A DNA stretch of 64,000 nucleotides from Erodium maritimum (GCA_963921825.1 OY997595.1:13881228-13945227), one strand, 5' to 3'. Counted from the first letter of the stretch, positions 10,961-22,030 are shown. The notes: generated from the letters alone by a model not told the origin. Numbers and translations: made by a program.

Positions 10961-12626
10961 AGCAACAATACACCACATCATGCAATACCAACCATATTAA
11001 TTCAACATACCACACCAACCCTGTCGCATCGTCATAGCTTACCAACATACTTACCGAACACACCACATCGGTCTATCACTCACCCGATCATAACACAAGT
11101 CAACATTCAATATTACATTCATCACATTCATCCAACCAATCATATCACGAACAACCATTCATATCACATTCATCATAATTCATAAGGCATGTTATGACTC
11201 TCAAAGTAATCAAATAATATAATATGCATAAACGTTTAAGGACTAAAGACTACAATCAAACACAATTAACAATCAATCCTAAGGCTCGACATGACCATTC
11301 TACCAGCACAGCAATTCCCATAATTGAAAGCGGTTATTCTAGTGAATCACATCCTATATGCAAACTAGACTCTTCCGGTTATTATTATCCTATAGGCATA
11401 CTATTAGCATTCTTTAAATTAAAAGTGGAGTTTACTACTCTTCCCTACCTCAAGAGCGATCAATTCCTAGCAGCGGACGACCTGGCTAGCTTCCTCCTCG
11501 TTCAAAGTCTCCTCCTCCGTCAAACTCGGGTCCAAAGTATAAGATTACAAGAAATACACAAATTAATGCTAATTCAAGTGTGGATTAAAGAGGGAAATAC
11601 CCAAACTAATCCCAATTGCTCAACTTGGCAAAATGTGCCCGGGAGCCCCATTTTTCCCTAAATCGTGAAAACGTCCCTCGGGACTCCGAAAGTTTCTTTT
11701 TTTGTTTCTAACAATCCTAATTAGGTTTACTTGTTCCAACGCACTTGACGGAATCCAATTCCGGGGTCCGAGCCCTCCCAATTTCGCAATTAAAGTTTCT
11801 AATCGCTTTTTCCGAAAATTCATGAATCAAATCCATAATTCGTTCCGGGTGTGAAAACATCGTCCCGGGGGTCATCCACGACCGTTCCATTTACAAAACC
11901 ACCAAAACCCGGCCATGTGGGCCCCACGGCCACACATGGTCGTGTATGGCCAAAACGGGCCGGCCGGTCACGGTTCAAGGTGGTCGGACCACGGCCGGTC
12001 CTTTCTAAGGATGGCCGAGCCATGGCCGGTCCTTTCCCTCTCCGGTGGCCGGATTCCGGCGGCCGGCCGGAGCTCCGGCGAGTCTCCGATCGCCAGAAAA
12101 ATATCTAATTTCTCCAACAAGCTCCTAACTAGTTTTAGGTTCTCCAAATCACCATTTTTAAGCCTTAGAACTTTAATTTTCGCTTCAAATCAACCAAAGT
12201 TTCAAGACCCAAGTGAGTTTCATCAAAACTACTCAAACCAAGTTATTTTCATCATCCAACTCCACTTCTTCTTCACAAATCAACATTTAGACCTTCCAAC
12301 ACCCAAAACCCACTAATTCAAGTCATCTCTACTCAAACCCACAACATCAAATTCATTAAAATAGGAAATAAAGTATACCAACCTCTAGCAAATGAAGAGA
12401 TGAAGTAAATTTGAGAGGATTTTGTGTAGAGATGGCCAAAAAGTACCTTCCTTTCTCTTGCTTTTTCTTCAAAACTTCCCCCTTTTATTTTTCATTAAAA
12501 CTTCCCTTTTTTTATTTTTCTTTTTATTTCGCACTCGATCTATTTTCTCGATCCGATTTCCAACCACGACGTTTTAAATCGATAACTTTAACAATTTAAT
12601 TCTTTTAAACCGGGGCGGGCTTTACA

Positions 12627-12779
12627 CTCTTCGTGATGGTGGGGGATTGCCCCCCGAGACTTGGCGATGGATCCGAATACAGAAGGAAGTATCGCGGGAG
12701 TACCAATCCCTGTTAGGGCTGAGACACGGTTTAAGGGCCGGTTGTCCCTATCTGAGGCCGCACCTAAGAGGGCGTTCCA
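12627..12779 (+). repeat. Third copy of the right part of the tandem-duplicated unit
   Basis: CTCTTCGTGATGGTGGGGGATT... continues through a ~150-bp block also present at 17782-17876 (truncated) and 19590-19740. It adjoins an LTR 3' end exactly as the 17782 copy does, so LTR end and flank were duplicated together. A 46-bp block further right, 13345-13391, matches 19967-20012. Confidence 0.82.
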
Positions 12780-13340
12780 CAAGGTGCTAGAATCGCACCC
12801 TTATAGCTCCACCCTAGCACATCACCCACTGGTCGTATGGGACTTCCATACAGACTCTCAATGTCTCGCCAATCGTCTCTCCAGTAGCTTTCGTCCAAAC
12901 CAAAGGAGACAGACCTTGGGCGTGGACCCACAGCTATAATCGGTCCAAATTGGAAGTTCCTTTGCCCATGGATCCATATCTCTGAGCAAGAGATGGTGCT
13001 CGTTGAAACACCAGAGTTCATCCCCCTAACCCACGACCAAGCCTCAGCCGACCTGAAGTAGGAGTAGAAGATTCCAGGACCGATATCTTTGATAACCAGG
13101 CCCTCCGTGGACCACACCCACATAGTGGTGATGATACGGAGGAGAACGTCCTTCTTGGGAGGTTTCGGTGCACATAGCTTGCCCATCATCCCAAACTGCT
13201 AGCGTGCAAGAACTGATGGATTGACCGGAGTGTACAGGACCACCACCTCCACCTCCTCCAGAGAGAAGGCGATAGGCTATCCTGAAGTTACGCCATGGAA
13301 GAAAGTAGGTCCAACAAGAGTGCTAGGGTTCCTTCCAAGG
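12780..13340 (-). pseudogene. LINE ORF1 (DUF4283-type) fragment
   Basis: The minus strand encodes KDVLLRIITTMWVWSTEGLV then IKDIGPGIFYSYF. This is the start of the DUF4283 domain seen in the LINE copies at about 24500 (LLRVITTA...EEGLVVKEL) and 46440 (LLRIITNAW...EGLVVKDL). Upstream on the minus strand is a methionine-rich leader. The fragment interrupts the right part of the duplicated unit, whose flanking halves lie at 12627-12779 and 13345-13391. Confidence 0.65.
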
Positions 13341-13400
13341 ATGGACTCTTATTTACTTATGGATTTCAAGCCTTAGCGTACAAGGTAACTAATTTGGTGG

Positions 13401-13729
13401 ATGAACTAGAATTCTTCACAACCGACCATGTCTCAAACCGGATACCAGTTTAACGTTTATGGTGTGTGGCCGGTTTTTCCTGATACCGTTTTTTATATAT
13501 AAAAACCTTGCTTTTAAGAAAATCACAATATGAATATAGATTTTTCTTAAATAGAATATAGTTTTTCATAATATCTTAGATTAATAGTTGTATAAATATA
13601 TACATACATAACTAATACAACTTAATACAATACAAACATATTGTTATTTATTTTCCCTCTAGAAATCAAGTCATGTTCGAGTTTATTTCTAACGGTTTGT
13701 ATTCTAAATAACATCATTTATTACTTCTC
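13401..13729. other. A+T-rich spacer, no gene recognised
   Basis: No coding or repeat structure is seen before the first copy of the duplicated unit begins at about 13730. Confidence 0.45.
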
Positions 13730-14216
13730 AATAGTATTTTGTGCATTGAAACATGTTTTACCCTAATTAAATTAGTATGATATATGAAGTTGTGAACAAA
13801 TTTGTTTCTAATAAACTATATTTTTTTAATAAATAATTTCCACAAACTCAACCTTAGTGCGTTAACATGTTTTTATTTTATTTTGTAACAACACATGAAC
13901 CAAGTAATTAAAATACATAAAATAACAATATGTCACTCGAGAAACTTTACAAAAAATTTAGGATACATAAATACAGTTGTTTTGATAATTGTGATAATAT
14001 TTATTATTTATATTATTGAGTTTCAGGTTATAAAAAAATAATTTCTGAGTATGTTTTATTTAATAAATTAATATTTATTTCAATCCATTCAAAGTATGCA
14101 GGGTTAGTAAAATAAAGTTAAAAACGGTAAAATATTTATTTAACAAATAATAACTCTTATTTGTTCAGTTATTGTTATAGAGAAACATCTATATATTTTT
14201 TAAACCATAGGAGTAT

Positions 14217-14224
14217 TATAAATA
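14217..14224 (+). promoter_or_regulatory. TATA box of peptide gene copy 1
   Basis: TATAAATA lies about 60 bp upstream of the splice donor that ends the first untranslated exon. The same element is conserved in copy 2 at 18489-18496. Transcription would start near 14250. Confidence 0.7.
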
Positions 14225-14526
14225 GGCAGGGATAATTAGTCTTTATCATATAATCATTTACTTCAAAACAAATACAATCAAGGTATGTTCTGGTTGTTTA
14301 TACACTAATGTGATTCTACAGTTTTTTTTAATTATATTAATTTAAGAGTTTCTGAGTTTAAGTCTTATATTCTTTTTCATAAAAACCTCATTAATATTTT
14401 ATGGGTTAAGACTATGATATTTTATTTTTACAAGTTTGATATTAATAAGAATGAAAACTCAAATACAAAAGATGTTTCAACGTGATATGTAATCCATTTC
14501 AGGTTTTAGTCTCGGGCGGACAAATT

Positions 14527-14777
14527 ATGGCTTCAGTAAAGTTTCAACTTCTCAATGTATTCCTCCTCTGTCTTGTTTTCTTTGCTCAAGCGCAATCTTC
14601 GGTTTATGAAGAAACATTTCAACCGCAGTCGGCTCCAGTGGAGAAATTAGAAAATGGTAATATGACTTACTCTTAATGATATTTTATCGTATCAGTAGCA
14701 TCTAAAAAATGGGTTGTTTTACAGGGAAAAAATACTCTTGCAGAGGGTCAGAATTATGTACGCTTGGCCCCTGGTAA
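14527..14777 (+). CDS. Small secreted peptide precursor, copy 1
   Basis: No named family is recognised. The gene model has an untranslated exon ending at 14282, a 5' UTR intron (14283-14502, GTATGT...CAG), coding exon 14527-14656, a 68-bp intron (14657-14724, GTAATA...ACAG) and coding exon 14725-14777. The product is 60 residues: MASVKFQLLNVFLLCLVFFA is a hydrophobic signal peptide with likely cleavage after AQA, followed by an acidic, Gln/Pro-containing spacer and the C-terminus KKYSCRGSELCTLGPW. Two cysteines lie five residues apart. The ATG at 14482 lies inside the 5' UTR intron, so 14527 is the start. Copy 2 differs by one residue. The +1 frame of the last exon (NYVRLAPGNKTSCEARFCLH) is also open, but its end differs between copies, so it is less likely. 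A secreted signalling or defence peptide is an inference. Confidence 0.62.
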
Positions 14778-15343
14778 TAAAACAAGTTGCGAAGCGAGAT
14801 TTTGTTTACATGATCTTAATATAAAAAAAAATTGTTCTATACAATAAAATTATCAATAAAAATATAATTATTACGATAAATTTAACGATAAGATTTTATC
14901 CTTTATGTTTCATTGTTTCCCAACCTATAAACATTATTATATGGTTAATAAAAGAAGTAATCTATTACACGGCTAAACAATAATTCTAATTATTAGATAT
15001 GCTTAATTCTAACCTCTATGTTTATACAATTAATTTTACCAATATTTAGGTAGACTTCAAGTATTTCTATGGATGACTACAAAATGAAATAATAATAAAT
15101 ATCAATCTAAATGTAAAGTTAATAACCCATGCATGCGATAAGTGGTGACCGCACGTGACATACACATGTCATTTCAAAATATATATGAGATAATATAATA
15201 TACAAAAAACGTAATTGGCAATCATTTTAAAATTGTGACATGACCTTTACCCTAATCCTAGCCGTCGACGCGACTTGGGTTTGGCACAAATGAGGTTGAC
15301 TTCCCATTGAAGAGCGACTCTTCAATGTCGTTGTGTGGCTCTT

Positions 15344-17781
15344 TGTCACGCCCCAAATCCGGTTTTGACCGGATTCGAGACGTGAACTTAAAGTAATAAT
15401 AAATAAAGTAATAAAGATAAATAAACGGGTCTCAAATGCAATTTAAAGTTCCAAAAGTTCAAAAGAGTCAACAGCTCGATAAAAGTAATAGTAAATGAGT
15501 CAAAACAGTAAAGATAAAGTATGTCTCTAGACACTAGCTAAACCCTCGCCAGCTCCCAAGTTTTGAGAATCCTGCTAGTACAGATCCCGCTCAACACCTG
15601 AAACACAACAAAGTAAGGGGGTGAGCTTGCGCTCAGTAGGAAAAGTAATTAAGGTTCTGAACTATAGTTCATCACCACGGGTAACCGTCCAATTAGGGCA
15701 TACTAGTTGGCACAACTATCAACAAGCCTACGGGCAGTTCTCAGTTACCGGTCACGTTCACAAAGTCATAAACAACTTAGAAAAACGCACCAAGCCAACC
15801 ATCAGGTATAAAACACACAGCAAAACACACATAGATATCGTACGACAGTTTTCAACGTCATTGAATGCACAAAGCCATTTGCACTAAGTCACTTATATCG
15901 TATTGGACCACACAGCATCAGTCCCGATATCTTCCTCTCACTGAGACTGAGGGTAACATCCTCGACCGGAAATCCCTCAGTCCGATGTCTTCCCGTCACA
16001 CAAACTCGGGGCAATACTCACCATACGTACTGGACCGGCACACACTTCGGTCGTACATCGTCTCGGACCACGAGTCATCGGGATCCTTGGCCTCGATACA
16101 CTACACCGGAACTATCCCTCAGTGTAAGTACCGCTCCGGTTACGTCTACTCTTGGAACGCACAACAAGGGTATAACACGCAGCACAAAGCCATAGCTGGT
16201 CTCGGTATATCAGCCGAACCAGTTCAACATAACACACAAACCGGTCTATCACGCACCCGGTCATATCACAACCAAGGGTTCACGTTATATCAAACATGGC
16301 ACACTTGCCCACACTCAGTCACAACATGCAACACCGAGTATAATCTTGTTTAGACTCTCACACAGCGGTTATAGCACACAACACACAATCCTAAGGCTCG
16401 ACATGACCCATCAACCAGCACGACAATTCCCAAGACAAAAAGCAGGTAAAACTAGTGAATCACATCCTGCATGTCAACTAGGATCTTTCCGTTTATTATT
16501 TTTCCCTAATCATGCATGCTAGTAACTTTTCGCAATTAAAGCGGTATCCGCTACTTTCCCTACCTCAAGAGGATCACAATAGCTGCGTCTCCTAGCTGCT
16601 GACGTCTTGGCCTAACTCCGGTCTTCTCGGGCGAAGTCCAAGTCTTGGTTTAACAGGTAAAAAGTCCAATCAGTCCCGGTAGTCCAAAGTCCTCTAATTT
16701 GTCCAAATTGTCCTTTAATTAACCATTTTTAAATCATTTAATTAAATTAATTAATTTATTAAAACTGTTGACTTGATCCGACCCGGATCCGAAAACCAGA
16801 CCCGGATCCAACCCGGTCCAGAACCCAAACCCGACCAGACCCAGAACCGACCCGGACCCGACTCTAGACCCGACCCAGACCCGGTCCAGACCCGATCCAG
16901 ACCCGGTCCAGACCCGGACCTTAGATTTGGGCCTGGCCCAAGGCCCGTCTTGATCCAGGGCCCGTGTCCTGGGCCAACTCCGTCCAGGCCCAAGCACGCC
17001 CTGGCTCGGTCTGAGCTGGAGACGAAGGCGCGAGCTAGGGTTTTTCTTCGGCCACTTCCTGACGGCGGCGGCGACTCAAAGGACTCTCGTGGCGCGTCGG
17101 CGATGCTCGGGAAATGATGGCGGAGCTCAGGCCGTAGCTGGACGAGGGCGTCACAGGCGCGGCGCCAGAAACCTCCTCCGTCTCAGATCTGGCGAAGACG
17201 GAGGTTCTCCGGCGTCATTCCGGCCGCAACCGCTCGAATCGAGCTCGGGGAGACGTGATTTTAGACGAGTCGAGCTTGGGGAAGAAGGAAAAGGTGCGAG
17301 GGAGGACGAACCCTCGTCGTTCCTCCGTCGCTGTCGCTGATTCAAGCTCGACGTCGAACCAGAGAGGTTCTCCGGCGAAGTGTCTCGACCGCGTGCGTGG
17401 GTGGCTCGATGGTACTCAGAAGGGAAAGAGAAAGCGAGGCGTGGCGGTGGCTCGGTCGTGCGAGAGAGGAAGAGAGGGAGGTTGAGAGGGAACGAGAGAG
17501 AAGAGAGCGAGGGCAGTGCTGCGTTATGTCTCGGGACGCGTGCACGCGAGAGGAAGAAGACGAGAAGCGCGCTAGGGTTGGGTCTCGCGTGTGTTTGGGC
17601 TTAGGCTCGTCTTTTGATGGGCCCAAGTCCGGCCCAGACCTTGCCCAGCCCAAACTTCCCTTTTTTTTATTTTTCTTTTTATTTCGCAGTTAATCAATTT
17701 TCTCGATCCGATTTCCAACCACGACGTTTTAAATCGATAACTTTAACAATTTAATTCTTTTAAACCGGGGCGGGGTTTACA
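15344..17781 (+). mobile_element. Long solo LTR, TGTCACGCCCC family, copy 2, TSD CTCTT
   Basis: It starts TGTCACGCCCCAAATCCGG, ends GGGGCGGGGTTTACA (2,438 bp) and is flanked by perfect CTCTT duplications (15339-15343 and 17782-17786). The intact pre-insertion sequence, GTGTGGCTCTTCGTGATGG, survives in copy 2 of the duplicated unit near 19590, proving the boundaries. It carries the palindromic block at 15621-15640, CCGG/CGGGG repeats near 15930-16100, an ACCCGGACCC-rich stretch (16770-16920) and a G+C-rich block (17030-17640) resembling 50300-51000. No internal retroelement genes are present. Confidence 0.93.
16770..17640 (+). repeat. G+C-rich, CpG-rich block in LTR copy 2
   Basis: Degenerate GACCCGGACCC/GGTCCAGACCC repeats (about 16770-16920) lead into a gene-like G+C-rich segment with a TAGGGTTT-type motif near 17036. 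All frames on both strands are open for 60-110 codons because of composition, not because of a gene. A diverged counterpart lies at about 50150-51000. Confidence 0.6.
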
Positions 17782-18488
17782 CTCTTCGTGATTGTGGGGG
17801 ATTGCCCCCCGAGACTTGGCGATGGATCCGAATACAGAAGGAAGTATCGCGGGAGTACCAGTCCCTGTTAGGGCTGTTAGTATTTTGTACATTGAAACAT
17901 GTTTTACCCTAATTAAATTAATATGATATATGAAGTTGCGAACAAATTTGTTTCTAATAAACTATAATTTTTTTTAATAAGTATCAGTGTACCATTCACG
18001 AGTCCATCATTATTAATATAAATAACAAAATAGCAAGACCTCGACGCTATTAGTTTTCAGTAGTTTTATTTTACATAAATCACAAAAGAATTTGATATGA
18101 TAAATAATTTCCACAAACTCAACCTTAGTGCGTTAACATGTTTTTATTTTATTTTGTAACAACACATGAACCAAGTAATTACAATACATAAAATAACAAT
18201 ATGTCACTCGAGAAACTTTACAAAAAATTTAGAATACATAAATACAGTTGTTTTGATAATTGTGATAATATTTTATTATTTATATTATTGAGTTTCAACT
18301 TATAAAAAAATAACTTCTTAGTATGTTTTATTTAATAAATTAATAATTATTTCAATCCATTCAAAGTATGCAAGGTTAGTAAAATAAAGTTAAAAACGGT
18401 AAAGTATTTATTTAACAAATAATAACTCTTATTTGTTCAGTTATTGTTATAGAGAAACATCTATATATATTTTAAACCATAGGAGTAT

Positions 18489-18496
18489 TATAAATA
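18489..18496 (+). promoter_or_regulatory. TATA box of peptide gene copy 2
   Basis: TATAAATA in the same context as copy 1 (GGAGTATTATAAATAGGCAG). The untranslated exon ends at 18554, and the 5' UTR intron is 18555-18775. Confidence 0.7.
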
Positions 18497-18799
18497 GGCA
18501 GGGATAATTAGTCTTTATCATATAATCATTTACTTCGAAACAAATACAATCAAGGTATGTTCTGGTTGTTTATACACTAATGTGATTCTACAGTTTTTTT
18601 TTAATTATATTAATTTAAGAGTTTTTTAGTTTAAGTCTTATATTCTTTTTCATAAAAACATCATTAATATTTTATGGGTTAAGACTATGATATTTTATTT
18701 TTACAAGTTTGATATTAATAAGAATGAAAACTCAAATACAAAAGATGTTTGAACATGATATGTAATCCATTTCAGGTTTTAGTTTCGGGCGGACAAATT

Positions 18800-19050
18800 A
18801 TGGCTTCAGTAAAGTTTCAACTTCTTAATGTATTCCTCCTCTGTCTTGTTTTCTTTGCTCAAGCGCAATCTTCGGTTTATGAAGAAACATTTCAACCGCA
18901 GTCGGCTCCAATGGAGAAATTAGAAAACGGTAATATGACTTACTCTTAATGATATTTTATCGTATCAGTAGCATCTAAAAAATGGGTTGTTTTACAGGGA
19001 AAAAATACTCTTGCAGAGGGTCAGAATTATGTACGCTTGGCCCCTGGTAA
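18800..19050 (+). CDS. Small secreted peptide precursor, copy 2
   Basis: The exon layout is identical to copy 1: coding exons 18800-18929 and 18998-19050, a 68-bp intron with GTAATA donor and ACAG acceptor, and a 5' UTR intron at 18555-18775. The 60-residue product differs from copy 1 only by Val-to-Met in SAP(V/M)EKLENG. Of three nucleotide differences noticed across the coding exons, two are synonymous. Signal peptide, spacer and the two-cysteine C-terminus (YSCRGSELCTLGPW) are kept. TATA box, 5' UTR intron and splice sites are all intact, so this copy looks functional. Family unknown; the two-Cys C-terminus could be compared with known plant phytocytokine families. Confidence 0.62.
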
Positions 19051-19740
19051 TAAAACAAGTTGCGAAGCGAGATTTTGTTTACATGATCTTAATATAAAAA
19101 AATTGTTCTATACAATAAAATTATCAATAAAAAAAATAATTATTACGATAAGATTTTGTCCTTTATGTTTCATTGTTTCCCAACCTATAAACATTATTAT
19201 ATGGTTAATAAAAGAAGTAATCTATTACAAGGCTAAACAATTAGTCTAATTATTAGATATGCTTAATTCTAACCTCTATGTTAATACAATTAATTTTACC
19301 AAAATTTAGGTAGACTTCAAGTATTTCTATGGATGACTACAAAATGAAATAATAATAAATATCAATCTAAATGTAAAGTTAATAACCCATGCATGCGATA
19401 AGTGGTGACCGCACGTGACATACACATGTCATTTCAAAATATATATGATATAATATAATATACAAAAAACATAATTGGCAATCATTTTAAAATTGTGACA
19501 TGACCTTTACCCTAATCTTAACCGTCGACACGACTTGGGTTTGGCACAAATGAGGTTGACTTCCCATTGAAGAGCGTGTCTTCAATGTCGTTGTGTGGCT
19601 CTTCGTGATGGTGGGGGATTGCCCCCCGAGACTTGGCGATGGATCCGAATACAAAAGGAAGTATCGCGGGAGTACCAGTCCCTGTTGGGGCTGAGACGCG
19701 GTTTAAGGGCCGGTTGTCCCAATCTGAGTCCGCGACGAAG

Positions 19741-20011
19741 GCGTTTTTTGGCGGTGGAGATCTCTCCATAATCAACACAAATAACATTTACGGTTCCAAC
19801 ACCTGGACAATAACACTTTTCACCTAATAGAAACTCAGATCTTATTTAATGATCTCATCGCCTTATGTAGGGAACACGATATAGTAATCTTGGGTATGTT
19901 TTTAATTATAAGAAGGTAGTAAAACGATTGTTAAGCCGTTGCAGCGCTAATATTTTATTTTGTTGGGCTCTTATTTACTTATTGATTTCAAATCTTAGCG
20001 TACAAGGTAAC
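19741..20011. other. Right flank of the duplicated unit
   Basis: Unique sequence ending in CTTATTTACTTATTGATTTC...AAGGTAA, a block repeated at about 13345-13391. No gene is recognised. Confidence 0.5.
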
Positions 20012-20600
20012 TGTCACGCGCCCAAATCCGGTTTTAACCGGACTCGAGACGTGAACTAAAATAATAAATAATAAAAGCAACTTTAAAACCAAAAAGGGTC
20101 TCCAATATTAGTTTAAAAGATCCAAGTAACATCACGAGTCAACCACTCGGCAAACCAGATAATAAATAAGTTTAATAACACATAGACAGTACATCTCTAG
20201 ACCACACTAGACTAAGACCCTCGCTAGCTCCCAATCTCCGAGAATCCCGCTAGCACAAATCCCGCTCAAGACCTGTGGAACAAAAAAAGTAAGGGGGTGA
20301 GCTTTTGCTCAGTAGGAAAAGTAGTTAAAGTGATGAGTATCCGCTCACCACCACGAGTAACCAGTTATAGCGGTTAACGAGTTCTAGTTGAAGCGGTTTA
20401 ACTAGTTAGAGCGGTTAGCGGGTTAAATTCGGACACCTCTAAATTATATACAATAGTATGAATAACACATGGACACAGGTTGATGCTCTTTGAGTCGCAA
20501 AAGACTCATTAAAACGGTTGACGTTTGGACACAGGTTGCTGAAGCTCGAAGCGCTCAAACCGATTAACATACTCAAGCGAAGGCTTTTTACGATCCGACC
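20012..20600 (+). mobile_element. Partial LTR, TGTCACGCCCC family, copy 3
   Basis: It starts TGTCACGCGCCCAAATCCGG and includes the palindromic block variant GTGAGCTTTTGCTCAGTAGG at about 20297-20316. Similarity to the family fades after about 20400, and no 3' end is seen, so it is truncated. Confidence 0.75.
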
Positions 20601-20950
20601 TTAACTTAAAAAAGTGAGGAGTGGATCACCGACGAGGGTTGATTTTTATAATTCTCTTTTGGTTTGGAATTGTAGTCCTCTCGTCTTTGGATATAGTGTT
20701 AAACGGTCTAGGATTTTTCCTTTTTGAACTCTTGTTAATAAGCTCCCCTTATAATCGTTTTTTAGGCCTTGTCCTTTTAGATATTTTCCTTCTCGGAGAA
20801 TACTCGTTTCAAATAGAAAGTTGCGCTTATAAAAAAAAGAAAAACAACTGGACACAACAGTATTACCATTCCCATAAAGCAATACGTCTAAATAAGCTCA
20901 TTCATGCTTTTACGTTGAAAACATGACAGTGTATTTCTTTTAGAGTTAAA
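20601..20950 (+). other. LINE-like 3' tail or unassigned sequence
   Basis: T-rich sequence with TTGTTAATAAGCTCC and a later A-rich stretch (20828-20845). It loosely resembles the LINE 3' ends elsewhere in the window, but no coding part is attached. Confidence 0.3.
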
Positions 20951-22030
20951 AAATGACATTGTACAAAAAATTGGAACTTAGGGTTTATTCTCCTTTCCGC
21001 CCCTCTCCCGATTTTCGTGACCCACTCAGCCATGTCGACCATCATGGATGCCCGCTCACCACGCCCGCTGATATTTGTCACTGTATCCCGCCTATTGATC
21101 CGTCGGTCCTCCAAGACGCGACCAACCAAATGGGGCTCGTGGTTCACCCCACGAGATGACCCTGTTCCTCTCACTACTTATCGTTGACGACTTCCACATG
21201 AAATGGCGTATCATCACCTTAGAGATTGTCATATCCGGCTATACTCTCGAGTCAAACCACCGCGCCGAAGGACCGATATGGAAGAAGACGGGGATCCAGT
21301 CCTCCAATGTATCGCCAACGAAGCTAACCTGGAAATGAGGCCTCAGGGTCTTATTAGGGCACAACTAGTGACCCCGATCCCGCCCCACCTCTATCACAAG
21401 CCCTCTAGCAGTGGGCATTGTCAAGGCGCCACCGATCACCCACGCATCCAAACAGACCTCGAGATGGGATACATGTCCCGCGACCACAACCCGATCCAGA
21501 TCGTTGGTCCCGAACATGCACATCCTCCCAATGGAAACTGCTCCACCAACACGAATAGATCTTCTTTGAATTGATCTGTCGTGGACTGGAAAAACGGAAT
21601 CCCGTCCGATCATTGCAGGTGATGGCCAAGATGGTTTCGGGTAGTACTCGACTCCCAACATTATCTGGATTACACAAGAATGTGAGAAACCACTCTCACA
21701 ACATCCGAAAGCCTGAGAATCGATGGAATGAGCCTCATCCCGAGGCTACAACTAGGGCTTGGCAAGAGGAACCTTGGTGGTATCCATCTCCTCGTAAGGT
21801 AGGTGACTCTGGCCCCCCTTGCTCAAAGGATGGAGGAGCCCCGCTGGTACTTTTTCTCTCCAAGGATGGATGGATATGATACCCCCACTTAAGGCAGTCT
21901 GGACTACACAAACATAGACGAGGAAAGTGGCACAGATGGGGCAGGAGCGAGGCACGGTGAGCTACCTTACGGGTCTCTATGAGTAACCTAGGACATCTCG
22001 GGATGTCTATGAGGAGCCACACCTTAGCTT
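20951..22030 (-). pseudogene. Degenerate retroelement-like coding relic
   Basis: Several overlapping minus-strand frames have coding-like composition, for example VGGAVSIGRMCMFGTNDLDR and GDTLEDWIPVFFHIGPSARW, broken by frame changes. They may be a diverged LINE ORF1, but no diagnostic motif (CCHC, YXDD, endonuclease) is visible. Confidence 0.3.

Larger units (their letters stand above)
10068..12626 (+). mobile_element. Long solo LTR, TGTCACGCCCC family, copy 1 (chimeric)
   Basis: It starts TGTCACGCCCCAAATCCGG and ends GGGCGGGCTTTACA (2,559 bp, TG...CA). No internal retroelement genes follow. It contains the family block GTGAGCTTACGCTCAGTAGG (10351-10370), a 69-bp minisatellite (10640-10960) and a G+C-rich block (11870-12100). 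The flanks ACCTT (10063-10067) and CTCTT (12627-12631) do not match. The last ~128 bp are nearly identical to the 3' end of the LTR at 15344-17781, while the G+C-rich block matches the LTR at 46572-51579. The ends therefore appear to come from different insertions. Superfamily is not proven; long LTRs of this style suggest Ty3/gypsy. Confidence 0.8.
13730..17876 (+). repeat. Tandem-duplicated unit, copy 1 (split by a solo LTR)
   Basis: The unit starts TAGTATTTTGTGCATTGAAA and runs to 15343; it resumes at 17782 and ends near 17876 in CCTGTTAGGGCTG. The 15344-17781 solo LTR separates the parts. Copy 2 follows immediately. The unit carries the secreted-peptide gene with its promoter and 5' UTR intron. 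Copy 1 lacks about 120 bp present in copy 2 (about 17970-18095). Confidence 0.85.
17877..19740 (+). repeat. Tandem-duplicated unit, copy 2 (with intact empty site)
   Basis: It begins TTAGTATTTTGTACATTGAAA immediately after the truncated end of copy 1 and ends in the GTGATGGTGGGGGATTGCC block at 19595-19740. It is colinear with copy 1 except for an extra ~120 bp near 17970-18095 and a few small indels. CTCTTCGTGATGG near 19590 is uninterrupted here. Confidence 0.87.

Noticed and set aside
10576-10968. A 130-codon minus-strand frame rich in SPRCSVFREDI-type repeats
   Set aside because: It is the translation of the 69-bp LTR minisatellite. Unit length is a multiple of three, so frames stay open without coding.
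12627-12779. The block starting CTCTTCGTGATGGTGGGGG as rRNA or a conserved coding domain
   Set aside because: It resembles neither plant rRNA nor a known domain as far as I can tell. Its three local copies are explained by the duplication.
14482-14526. Upstream in-frame ATG of the peptide gene (MICNPFQVLVSGGQI...)
   Set aside because: It lies before the acceptor of the 5' UTR intron, so it would be spliced out of the mature mRNA.
14725-14850. Alternative +1 frame with four-cysteine spacing in the last exon of the peptide gene
   Set aside because: Reaching it needs a donor that is absent from copy 2, and the end of that frame differs between copies.
17089-17693. Several overlapping open frames of 64-103 codons on both strands
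   Set aside because: They overlap in all frames within a G+C-rich LTR block and show Arg/Glu/Ser-rich compositional translation with no domain.
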